Below are positions 1-7,154 of a stretch of DNA of 64,000 nucleotides, piece after piece (position 1 is the first letter of the stretch; each line of letters opens with the position of its first letter). The stretch is from Variovorax sp. (GTDB taxonomy: Bacteria > Pseudomonadota > Gammaproteobacteria > Burkholderiales > Burkholderiaceae_C). The notes beneath the pieces were generated by a model. It made no database searches. It was not told where the DNA came from and was given only the letters and a program-made list of their open reading frames with translations. Where the stretch lies: NCBI GenBank assembly GCA_025352265.1, contig JANXTS010000041.1:1-64000 (forward strand). The letters run 5' to 3'. The translations under genes and the position numbers were made by a program.

Positions 1-223
1 TGATTTCGCGGATGCGGCGGATGACGTCTTGCGCCATGCCGGGGGTGGCTTGCGTGTCGACGACCATGACGGCTTCGTCGCCGATGAAGACGCCGGTGTT
101 GGGGTCGCCTTCAGCGGTGCAGGCGTAGGCGTTTTCGGACAGGCGGGTGAAGCTGACGGTTTTCTCGGCGAGGTCGGCCTGGCTGGCGAAGACTTTGGGG
201 GTGCTCGTGGTGGGTTGCGTCAT
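1..223 (-). CDS. MBL-fold metallo-hydrolase (N-terminal part only)
   Basis: The first 74 codons of a leftward gene run off the window edge. The protein starts MTQPTTSTPKVFASQADLAE and continues with a beta-rich stretch ending VMVVDTQATPGMAQDVIRRI. This is the N-terminus of soluble MBL-fold hydrolases, in which a strand with a conserved Asp precedes the HxHxDH metal motif. That motif would lie beyond position 1 and is not seen, so the class rests on the N-terminal pattern alone. The ATG is preceded by GGAGA eight bases upstream. The gene diverges from the IclR regulator, which is its most likely regulator. The substrate is unknown. Confidence 0.7.
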   Translation of the reverse strand, partial: MTQPTTSTPKVFASQADLAEKTVSFTRLSENAYACTAEGDPNTGVFIGDEAVMVVDTQATPGMAQDVIRRIREI

Positions 224-247
224 TGCGCGTGTCTCCGGGTTGTAGCA

Positions 248-283
248 ATTCGTCTAAACAGAATCAATTTGCTCTGTGCGAAT
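248..283. promoter_or_regulatory. AT-rich divergent control region with nested inverted repeats
   Basis: The 128 bp between the MBL-fold gene and the iclR-type gene hold an AT-rich core unlike the flanking coding DNA. ATTCG at 248-252 pairs with CGAAT at 279-283, and inside it ACAGA at 258-262 pairs with TCTGT at 273-277. IclR-family proteins commonly bind imperfect palindromes next to their own genes, so this is a plausible operator. No confident -35/-10 pair could be assigned. Confidence 0.3.
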
Positions 284-351
284 CAAGAAGTTTAGGATGC
301 ACGTCCGACAATGTCTAATCCTTTTCACATGAACGAACCTGCCGCCAGCCA

Positions 352-1179
352 ATGAGCACCGACATCGACCGTACGCAACGCGGCATTCAGAGCATCGAAG
401 TCGGCGGCCAGCTGCTGCACGCACTCGTCCACAGCGGACGGCCGATGGCGCTGAAAGACCTCGCCCGCGAAGCCGACATGAGTGCCGCCAAGGCGCATCC
501 GTACATGGTCAGCTTCGGGCGGCTCGGGCTCATCGAGCAAGACGCCGTCAGCGGTCACTATCTGCTTGGCCCGCTCGCTTTGCAACTGGGGTTGATCGGG
601 CTGCAGCAGGCCAATCCGGTGCAGATCGCGACACCGATGATCGATGCGCTGGCGCAGCGAATCGGCCAGACGATCGCGATCGCGGTGTGGGGCGATCGCG
701 GTGCCACCATCGTTCGCATTGCGGAGTCGCCAGCGGCGGTGCACGTCGCCATGCGCCACGGCACGGTGTTCTCGCTGACCGACACGGCTTCGGGCCGGCT
801 CTTCGGCGCCTACCTCGATGCAGCCATCGTGAAGCAGCAACTCGATGACGCCCGAGCACGCCGCAAGCTGCGCGACCGCGAAGGGTCGGCCAAGGTCGTC
901 GGCATGCCGCCGCAGCCGCCTGTGCCGGCATGGAAAGACTTTGAAGTGCAGCTCGACGAAGTTCGTCGCCACGGCATCAGCCGCTCGGAAGGCGAGATCG
1001 TTCCGGGCGTCAACGCGATGTCGGCGCCGGTGTTCGACCACACAGGTGCGATCAAGTTGGCCATCACCGCGATCGGTGCGGCCGGCATCTTCGACAGCCG
1101 CTGGAACGGCGAACTGGCGAAGGCGCTCAAGGCGTGCGCCGATGCGGTGTCGCAGCGACTGGGTGCGCCGCGGCGCTGA
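352..1179 (+). CDS. IclR-family transcriptional regulator
   Basis: A 275-residue protein, the usual length for the family. Residues about 12-75 form the N-terminal winged helix-turn-helix (GIQSIEVGGQLLHAL, then LKDLAREADMSAAKAHPYM). The rest is the IclR effector domain, including GISRSEGEIVPGVNAMSAPV, the conserved segment close to the ligand pocket. These proteins regulate catabolic or transport operons in response to small organic acids or aromatics. The gene faces the MBL-fold hydrolase across 128 bp and ends one base before the stop of the convergent SDR gene. It could control the hydrolase, the neighbouring catabolic operon, or both. The ATG has only a weak ribosome-binding site. Confidence 0.9.
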   Translation: MSTDIDRTQRGIQSIEVGGQLLHALVHSGRPMALKDLAREADMSAAKAHPYMVSFGRLGLIEQDAVSGHYLLGPLALQLGLIGLQQANPVQIATPMIDALAQRIGQTIAIAVWGDRGATIVRIAESPAAVHVAMRHGTVFSLTDTASGRLFGAYLDAAIVKQQLDDARARRKLRDREGSAKVVGMPPQPPVPAWKDFEVQLDEVRRHGISRSEGEIVPGVNAMSAPVFDHTGAIKLAITAIGAAGIFDSRWNGELAKALKACADAVSQRLGAPRR

Positions 1180-1180
1180 A

Positions 1181-1954
1181 TCAGGTCATCAGCCAGCCGC
1201 CGGCGACATCGATGACCTGGCCCGTAACGAAAGCGGCGTCCGCAGACGTGAGATAGCAACACACGTCTGCGACCTCGGACGGCTCACCCAGGCGTCCCAG
1301 CGGCGTCACATCGACCACTGCGTTGTTGGCGGCGTCAGAGACCGTGCGAACGAGTGGTGTCGCGATGCGCCCCGGCGCAAGGGCGTTGACGGTGATGCCG
1401 TGAGGCCCGAGCTCGCCGGCGAGGTGCCGGGTGAAACCGATCAGGGCCGATTTGGTAGCACTGTAGTGGCAGGCCACGATATCGCCCAGGTAAGCCTTCC
1501 CGGCAACCGAAGACATCGACACGATCCGCCCGTAGCGCCGATCGATCATGCCGCCGGTCACCAGTCGCGAGAAGTTGAAGGCGCCGTTCAAGTTGACGCC
1601 GATCACGCGCTGCCACTCGGCCGGGTCCATGCGATGGACAGGCGCCGGCTTGCCGCCGTGTTTGGGCGAGATGCCAGCGTTATTGATCAGGACATCGATC
1701 GGACCAAGGGCCAATTCGATCTCGCGCTGGGCCTGCTCGCAACTGGCGTAGTCGGCCACGTCGGCCGCCGCGAAGTGTGCGCGGCACCCGCGGCTGCGCA
1801 GCTCGGCTGCTTGACGCTCTCCCGCCTCGCCGTTCAAGTCGACGATGCCCACGGCGGCACCTTCGGCGAGATAGCGCTCGACGAGCGCAGCCCCGATGCC
1901 GCCGCTCCCGCCTGTGACGAGCACGACGCGATCAGCGTGGCGCATCGGCGCCAT
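1181..1954 (-). CDS. SDR-family NAD(P)-dependent oxidoreductase
   Basis: A classical short-chain dehydrogenase of 257 residues. The cofactor motif TGGSGGIG is at residues 14-21, NNAG at 91-94, the catalytic serine in SMSS around 147-149, and the Tyr-Lys pair in YSATK at 164 and 168. An Asp after the second strand (IVDLN) favours NAD over NADP. It would oxidise or reduce a hydroxyl/keto group on the unknown substrate of this operon. It is the last gene of the nine-gene leftward operon and overlaps the reductase gene upstream by 23 bases, so translation is probably coupled. A second in-frame ATG three codons in is an alternative start. Confidence 0.9.
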   Translation of the reverse strand: MAPMRHADRVVLVTGGSGGIGAALVERYLAEGAAVGIVDLNGEAGERQAAELRSRGCRAHFAAADVADYASCEQAQREIELALGPIDVLINNAGISPKHGGKPAPVHRMDPAEWQRVIGVNLNGAFNFSRLVTGGMIDRRYGRIVSMSSVAGKAYLGDIVACHYSATKSALIGFTRHLAGELGPHGITVNALAPGRIATPLVRTVSDAANNAVVDVTPLGRLGEPSEVADVCCYLTSADAAFVTGQVIDVAGGWLMT

Positions 1955-2933
1955 CCTTCACGATCAGCATGATCTTGCCGATGTGCTTGCTGCTTTCCAT
2001 CAGCAGATGCGCTTCGGCCGCGCGCTCGAGCGGGAACACCGCGTGAATGACGGGCAGGCACCGTCCCTGCTCGAGCACCGGCCAGACCTTCTTTTGCAGC
2101 CTCGACACGATGGCCGCCTTCTGCTCGGCCGTGCGCGCACGAAGCGTAGAGCCGGTCAGCGTAAGGCGCCTGAGCATCACGGGCGTCGCGTCGAAGTCGA
2201 AGCGGCTGCCTTCAAGGAACGCCAGCTGCACCAGGCACCCTTCGAGTGCCAGGCTCGCGATGTTGCGCACGATGTAAGGCGCACCCACCATGTCGATGAT
2301 GATGTCGACGCCGCGGCCTTCAGTCTCCTGCGCCACCACGGCGGCGAAGTCTTCCTCGCGATAGTTGATGGCGCGCAGAGCACCGGCGGCCGCGCAAGCC
2401 TGCGCTTTCTCTGCGTTACCCACTGTCGTGTAGACGGTTGCGCCGAACTCGCGCGCCAGCTGAATCGCCGTGAGACCGATGCCGCTCGACCCGCCGTGCA
2501 CGAGAACCGATTGGCCCGACTCGAGCCGCGCGCGATCGAAGAGGTTCGCCCAGACTGTCAGGTACGTCTCCGGCAGCGCAGCGGCCTGCAGCAAGCTGAG
2601 GCCGCCAGGCACCGGCATGCAGTGCCGCGCATCGGTAAGGCAATAGTCCGCGTAGCCGCCGCCAGGCGTCAATGCGCAGACGCGATCGCCCACGCGCCAT
2701 GCGTCGACGCCTGCCCCTGTCGCCGCGATCACCCCCGCCACTTCGAGCCCGAGATGGGGCGATGCGCCCTTGGGCGGCGGATAGTTGCCGGAGCGTTGCA
2801 ACACGTCAGGCCGGTTGACGCCGGCCACGTGCACCTCGATCAATACCTCGCCAGGGCCGGGGACAGGACGCTCGTCGTCGACCAGTTTCATCACGTCGGC
2901 ATTGCCGCCTGCACCATGCACTATACGTTTCAT
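1932..2933 (-). CDS. Zeta-crystallin/PIG3-type NAD(P)H:quinone oxidoreductase
   Basis: A medium-chain reductase of 333 residues without the zinc ligands of alcohol dehydrogenases. The N-terminal GroES-like domain includes VAGVNRPDVLQRSGNYPPP, the signature of the TP53I3 (PIG3)/quinone oxidoreductase branch. The nucleotide-binding motif is HGGSSGIGLTAIQLA. Relatives reduce quinones or enoyl/enone compounds with NADPH. In this operon it lies between the LacI gene (11 bases away) and the SDR gene (23-base overlap). It therefore probably handles an unsaturated or quinone-like intermediate of the same pathway, but the substrate cannot be read from the sequence. Confidence 0.88.
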   Translation of the reverse strand: MKRIVHGAGGNADVMKLVDDERPVPGPGEVLIEVHVAGVNRPDVLQRSGNYPPPKGASPHLGLEVAGVIAATGAGVDAWRVGDRVCALTPGGGYADYCLTDARHCMPVPGGLSLLQAAALPETYLTVWANLFDRARLESGQSVLVHGGSSGIGLTAIQLAREFGATVYTTVGNAEKAQACAAAGALRAINYREEDFAAVVAQETEGRGVDIIIDMVGAPYIVRNIASLALEGCLVQLAFLEGSRFDFDATPVMLRRLTLTGSTLRARTAEQKAAIVSRLQKKVWPVLEQGRCLPVIHAVFPLERAAEAHLLMESSKHIGKIMLIVKDGADAPR

Positions 2934-2944
2934 GTCTGCTTCTC

Positions 2945-3985
2945 CTAGTTGGGTCTCTGTGAATTCAGTTCGACCCGGTTGAGGTCCTTAAGACTCTCGC
3001 GCATCGTCAATGTCGTCTGCAATGGACGCGTCTCGCCGAGCGCTCGACCCTCGATGAGGCTGACGATGCGTTCGGCCGACAAGCGACCGATCTCCGAAGT
3101 CGGCACGTGCACGGTCGTCAGTCTCGGCTCGACCAGGTTCGCGAGTTCGATGTCGTCCGAGCCGGTAATCGAGAGTTCATCCGGCACGCGAATGCCACGG
3201 TCGCGGCACTCACCGATGGCGCCCACTGCCTGGATGTCGGTTCCGCAGATCAATGCTGTCGGCCGGTCGGTCGTTCCGAAGAGTTGCGCTACGGCACTGC
3301 GACCGCCTTCGAAGGTGAAGGGGCGTTCGACGATCCAGTCTTCGCGCAGCACGAGACCGTGCGCCTTCAGCGCGGCGCGCGTTCCCTCGATGCGTGCGCG
3401 CACGCGTTCGTTCCCATCGGCGATGCCCGGGCACAGCGCGATTCGCATATGGCCGCGCTCGACAACGAGGCCTGCCATGCGCTGTGCGGCGTCGAGGTAC
3501 GAGAAACCCACGCACTGCCCTGGCCTCGTCTCATCGACGGCCCAACTCAATACGTAAGGCAAGCCGTACTGGCGCTGCAGGTCGTACACAGCGTCGGCGT
3601 GATCGGTGCCGACGAGCACGATGCCGTCGACGCCACGCTCGACGATCGCGCGCAGCAGATCGACCTCGCGCGCGGGCTCGTAGTCGTGGCTTGCGACGAG
3701 AACTTGATAGCCGAGACCCCAAAGCGTTTGCTGCAGGGACTGGATCGAGACCGCGAAGATGGGGTTGTCGAGTGTCGGGTAGATGGCCGCAATCGTCTTC
3801 GTGCGGCGCGAGGCCAGCGCCTGCGCTGCGCCGTTTCGCACGTAGCCCAGTTGCGCCACCGCACGCTGAACGCGCTCGAGAGTGTCGGGACGAACCTCGC
3901 GCGGCACCGAGAGCGAGCGCGAAGCACTGCCGAGCGAGACGCCTGCGAGGCGCGCGACATCCTGGAGAGTGGCGCGGTCCTTCAT
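2945..3985 (-). CDS. LacI-family transcriptional regulator, embedded in its operon
   Basis: 346 residues. The N-terminal helix-turn-helix is TLQDVARLAGVSLGSASRSL (about residues 6-25). A hinge helix with NGAAQALASRRT carries the leucine that the family uses to prise open the central CpG of its operator. The remainder is a periplasmic-binding-protein-like effector domain, with VDGIVLVGTD and LICGTDIQAVGAI as typical landmarks. The gene is seventh of nine in the operon, ten bases after the GMC gene. Two perfect TGAAGCGCTTCA palindromes with a central CG stand in front of the operon's first gene, which suggests an autoregulated repressor released by the imported substrate or a product of it. Confidence 0.93.
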   Translation of the reverse strand: MKDRATLQDVARLAGVSLGSASRSLSVPREVRPDTLERVQRAVAQLGYVRNGAAQALASRRTKTIAAIYPTLDNPIFAVSIQSLQQTLWGLGYQVLVASHDYEPAREVDLLRAIVERGVDGIVLVGTDHADAVYDLQRQYGLPYVLSWAVDETRPGQCVGFSYLDAAQRMAGLVVERGHMRIALCPGIADGNERVRARIEGTRAALKAHGLVLREDWIVERPFTFEGGRSAVAQLFGTTDRPTALICGTDIQAVGAIGECRDRGIRVPDELSITGSDDIELANLVEPRLTTVHVPTSEIGRLSAERIVSLIEGRALGETRPLQTTLTMRESLKDLNRVELNSQRPN

Positions 3986-3995
3986 CGGGATCTTT

Positions 3996-5591
3996 TCATC
4001 GCGGCCTGTCCGCCAGGATCATGTCGGCACCTTTCTCGGCAACCATCATCACGGCCGCCTGAATATTGCCCGACACGATCCTTGGAATCACCGATGCATC
4101 GACTACCCGCAGTCCCTGCAGACCGCAGACGCGCAGCCGCGAATCGACGACCGCATCGGCACCGCTGCCCATGCGGCAGGTCCCAACCGGGTGATAGATC
4201 GTCTGCCCGTTTCGGCGCGCGAACTCGAGCCACGCCGCATCGTCCCGAGTGGCATCGCCCGGACCCGTCTCATGCGCGATGTAGTGCTTCATCGCAGGCT
4301 GCCCGACGATACGACGCGCTATCTTCATCGCCTCAACGATGCATTCCTGGTCGACTGCACTGTCGAGAAAATTCGGCCGAATCGCCGGCTGCGTGTGCGG
4401 ATCGAGCGTCGTCGAATGCACGCTGCCGACCGACTCCGGGCGAAGCTGACTCACGCCGATCGTCATGCCCGGCTCGCGGTCGAGAATCCGCTCAGCCGCA
4501 TTCGCATAGCTCGCGTGCATGAAGAAATACTGCGCATCGGGTCGATCCATTTCAGGCCGCGTCTTCACGAAACCGTGCACGAGCCCGGTGCCCAGAGTGA
4601 GGATGCCGCGCCGTTGGGCGTAGTAACGCGCAACCTCACGCACGAGGCGCCAGCCGCGCGACATCTCATTGAGCGTCAACGTGTTTCGAACACGCCAATT
4701 CATGCGCGTGGCGTAGTGGTCGATGTAGTTCTCGCCGACGCCTGGCGACTCCACGCGCATCGTGATTCCAAGCGGGTCGAGCACATCCCTGCGACCGATG
4801 CCCGAGAGTTCGAGGAGCTGAGGCGATTGAAAGGCGCCGGCAGCGATGATGACTTCGAGCTGCGCGTCGACGGAGATTTGCTGCCCGGCCTGGCGATAGA
4901 CAACGCCCACGCAGCGCGTGCCTTCGAATCGCAAGCGCTGCACGTGGGCATCCGTCACGACGACGAGGTTAGACCGATGCCGTGCAGGCTGGAGGTATGC
5001 GTCGTACGCACTCCAGCGCCTGCCTCTGCGCTGATTGACCTGGTAGTACCCAAAGCCTTCCTGGTCGTCGCCGTTGTAGTCGGCGTTCATCGGCTGGCCG
5101 TCGTCCGCAGCGGCGGCAAGGAACCTTTCCGCGATCGGGAAACGCTCGCTCACCTGCTCGAGTTGCACCGGGCCTTCCTTGCCACGCATGGCGCCACCCG
5201 TGGCGTAGTTCTCCAGCTTGCGAAAGTAAGGCTCGACGTCTTTGTAGCTCCAGCCGGTGGCGCCTGCGCGCTCCCAGCTGTCGTAGTCCTCGCGCTGGCC
5301 GCGCACGTAGATCATCCCGTTGATCAGCGTGGAGCCGCCGAGGCCACGACCGCGCGGCACAGAGATTCGACGATCGTGCGTGTTCGGTTCGGGCTCGGTC
5401 TGAAAGAGCCAGTTGTAGCGTTTGTTCGTGAGCAACTTGCTGAAGCCGGCGGGGATGGCAATCCAGCGACTCGCCGGTTCGCCGCCTGCCTCCAGCATCA
5501 GCACCCGCTGCTTGCCGTCCGCGCTCAGCCGGTTGGCGAGCACGCAGCCCGCAGCGCCGCCGCCGACGATCACGTAGTCGAAGAGTTCCAC
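3996..5591 (-). CDS. GMC-family FAD-dependent oxidoreductase
   Basis: A choline-dehydrogenase-like flavoprotein of 531 residues. The FAD dinucleotide motif is YVIVGGGAAGCVLANRLS at the N-terminus, followed by the GMC signature around GRGLGGSTLINGMIYVRG. Near the C-terminus HPVGTCRMG provides the catalytic histidine region, and the family's second signature NIQAAVMMVAEKGADMIL follows. It oxidises a primary or secondary alcohol, most likely passing electrons to the quinone pool. I chose the GTG at 5591 because the FAD strand begins five residues later and GGAGAA lies just upstream. The open frame extends further but would overlap the preceding gene. It is the sixth gene of the LacI-controlled operon. 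Confidence 0.92.
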   Translation of the reverse strand: MELFDYVIVGGGAAGCVLANRLSADGKQRVLMLEAGGEPASRWIAIPAGFSKLLTNKRYNWLFQTEPEPNTHDRRISVPRGRGLGGSTLINGMIYVRGQREDYDSWERAGATGWSYKDVEPYFRKLENYATGGAMRGKEGPVQLEQVSERFPIAERFLAAAADDGQPMNADYNGDDQEGFGYYQVNQRRGRRWSAYDAYLQPARHRSNLVVVTDAHVQRLRFEGTRCVGVVYRQAGQQISVDAQLEVIIAAGAFQSPQLLELSGIGRRDVLDPLGITMRVESPGVGENYIDHYATRMNWRVRNTLTLNEMSRGWRLVREVARYYAQRRGILTLGTGLVHGFVKTRPEMDRPDAQYFFMHASYANAAERILDREPGMTIGVSQLRPESVGSVHSTTLDPHTQPAIRPNFLDSAVDQECIVEAMKIARRIVGQPAMKHYIAHETGPGDATRDDAAWLEFARRNGQTIYHPVGTCRMGSGADAVVDSRLRVCGLQGLRVVDASVIPRIVSGNIQAAVMMVAEKGADMILADRPR

Positions 5592-5605
5592 TGCTGTTCT
5601 CCGGT

Positions 5606-6433
5606 TCAGGCCACCACGGTCGGGATCGGCCGGTCGAGCATGAAGGCCGCCATGTGACGAATCTGGCTCGCGAGCATCGGTGCGCCTTCGTGCACGCGGC
5701 ATCCACGTGCACGAGCCGCCTTCAGCAGTGCGGTCTCTGCCGGATCCATGATGATTTCGGCGACGATCTGTGCGGGGTCGAGCCGCATGACGTCGAGCGG
5801 CAGCGCATCGCCCGGACGCAACCCCAACGAGGTCGCATTAACGACGATATCGTGGCCCGACGGGTCGTTGCTGCCGACCGATGCGACGAGGGCAGGATAC
5901 TTTGCGTGCAGCCGTTCGATCAGACTTTCGGCCTTGTCGGAGCTGCGATTCGCCACCGTGATGCGATCCGCACCTGCTTGCGCGAGCGAGAACGCAATGG
6001 CGCTCGCGGCGCCACCAGCGCCCGCGAGATACACGCTCCGGCCGGCCGGATCGATGCCCGCGCTCCGCAGCCCATCGACGAAACCAATGCCGTCGAGCAT
6101 GGCGCCATGCAGTCGTCCATCGGGCCTGCGATGCACGACGTTGACGGCGCCGATCTGCCGTGCCTCTTCGCTCACTTCGTCGCACAGTGCGAGCGCGCTC
6201 GTCTTGTGCGGCACTGTCACCACGCAACCGAAAAAATTCTGCATGCAACGCAAGGCATTCATCACGACCGGGAGATCAGCCGCGCTGATGTGCAGCGGCA
6301 CCATCACCGCATCGATGCCATGCGCGCGCACCAGGTCATTGATGCGCTGCGGGGTCTTCACATGGTGGATCGGGTCGGCCACGATCGCCAGAAAGCGCGT
6401 GTGTCCTGTGATCTCGAAAGGGCTCGAAAGCAT
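5606..6433 (-). CDS. Shikimate/quinate dehydrogenase family protein with altered substrate site
   Basis: 275 residues with the AroE fold: substrate domain at the N-terminus, then a Rossmann domain with AGAGGAASAI around 137-146. The catalytic Lys77 (VTVPHK), Asn98 (GAVN) and Asp114 (MLDGIGF) are kept. The serine pair that holds the shikimate carboxylate in AroE (HSxS) is replaced by HVKT at 24-27, and the usual NTDG is MLDG. It is therefore probably a dehydrogenase for another cyclic hydroxy acid or polyol rather than the biosynthetic enzyme, which agrees with its place in a catabolic operon between the transporter and the GMC oxidoreductase. It could still be a quinate-type enzyme. Confidence 0.85.
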   Translation of the reverse strand: MLSSPFEITGHTRFLAIVADPIHHVKTPQRINDLVRAHGIDAVMVPLHISAADLPVVMNALRCMQNFFGCVVTVPHKTSALALCDEVSEEARQIGAVNVVHRRPDGRLHGAMLDGIGFVDGLRSAGIDPAGRSVYLAGAGGAASAIAFSLAQAGADRITVANRSSDKAESLIERLHAKYPALVASVGSNDPSGHDIVVNATSLGLRPGDALPLDVMRLDPAQIVAEIIMDPAETALLKAARARGCRVHEGAPMLASQIRHMAAFMLDRPIPTVVA

Positions 6434-6449
6434 CGTGGGGGGATTTCGT

Positions 6450-7154
6450 TCAATGCCCGAGATAGGCCTTGCGGATATGCGGATTCACCAGCAACTCTTT
6501 GCCCGTGCCTGACAACACCACCTCGCCGTTCTCGAGCACATAACCGCGGTCCGCCAACTGCAGCGTATGAAATACGTTCTGCTCCACCAGCAGCACCGTG
6601 GTTCCCTGGTCGGCGACCTTTCGAACGATCTCGAACATCTGCTCCACGAGCAAAGGCGAAAGACCGAGCGAAGGCTCGTCGAAGATCAGCAGGCGTGGCC
6701 CGGCCATCATGCCGCGCGCGATGGCGACCATCTGCTGCTCACCGCCCGAGAGCGAGACGGCGAGTTGCTTCAGCCGTTCCTTGACCTTCGGGAACAGCAT
6801 CAACACGTCCTCTAGCCGCTGCGCGTGCGAATCGCGGGCAGACTTTTTGAACGACCCCATGCGCAGGTTCTCCTCCACGGTGAGGAATGGGAACAACTGC
6901 CGGCCTTCGGGAATCATCGTCACGCCGAGTTCGACGATCTCGTGAGGCTGGCGCGCGGCGAGCGGCACGCCGTCGAAGTCGATGCTTCCGGCGGTCGCGC
7001 GCACGATGCCGCAGAGCGTTCGCAGCGTCGTCGTCTTGCCGGCACCATTGGCGCCGACGATGGTGACGATCTCTCCGCGCTTCACATCGAACGAGATGCC
7101 GTGCAAGACTTCGCTCTTGCCGTATCCGGCGTGCAGATCACGAACCTGAAGCAT
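6450..7154 (-). CDS. livF: Branched-chain-amino-acid-type ABC transporter, ATPase LivF (system 1)
   Basis: 234 residues, the usual LivF size. Walker A is VGANGAGKTTTLR, the signature is LSGGEQQMVAIARG and Walker B is LLIFDEPSLGLSP. Together with the fused LivM-LivG protein it forms the ATPase pair of a HAAT-family importer. I placed the start at the ATG at 7154 because MLQVRDLHAGYG is the family N-terminus and GGAAAGGG precedes it. This overlaps the end of the LivM-LivG gene by 17 bases. The AroE-like gene follows after 16 bases, which ties transport to catabolism. Confidence 0.92.
   Translation of the reverse strand: MLQVRDLHAGYGKSEVLHGISFDVKRGEIVTIVGANGAGKTTTLRTLCGIVRATAGSIDFDGVPLAARQPHEIVELGVTMIPEGRQLFPFLTVEENLRMGSFKKSARDSHAQRLEDVLMLFPKVKERLKQLAVSLSGGEQQMVAIARGMMAGPRLLIFDEPSLGLSPLLVEQMFEIVRKVADQGTTVLLVEQNVFHTLQLADRGYVLENGEVVLSGTGKELLVNPHIRKAYLGH

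Noticed and set aside
3107-5657. Two long rightward frames opposite the LacI and GMC genes
   Set aside because: Composition and lack of motifs mark them as shadows of well-recognised genes.
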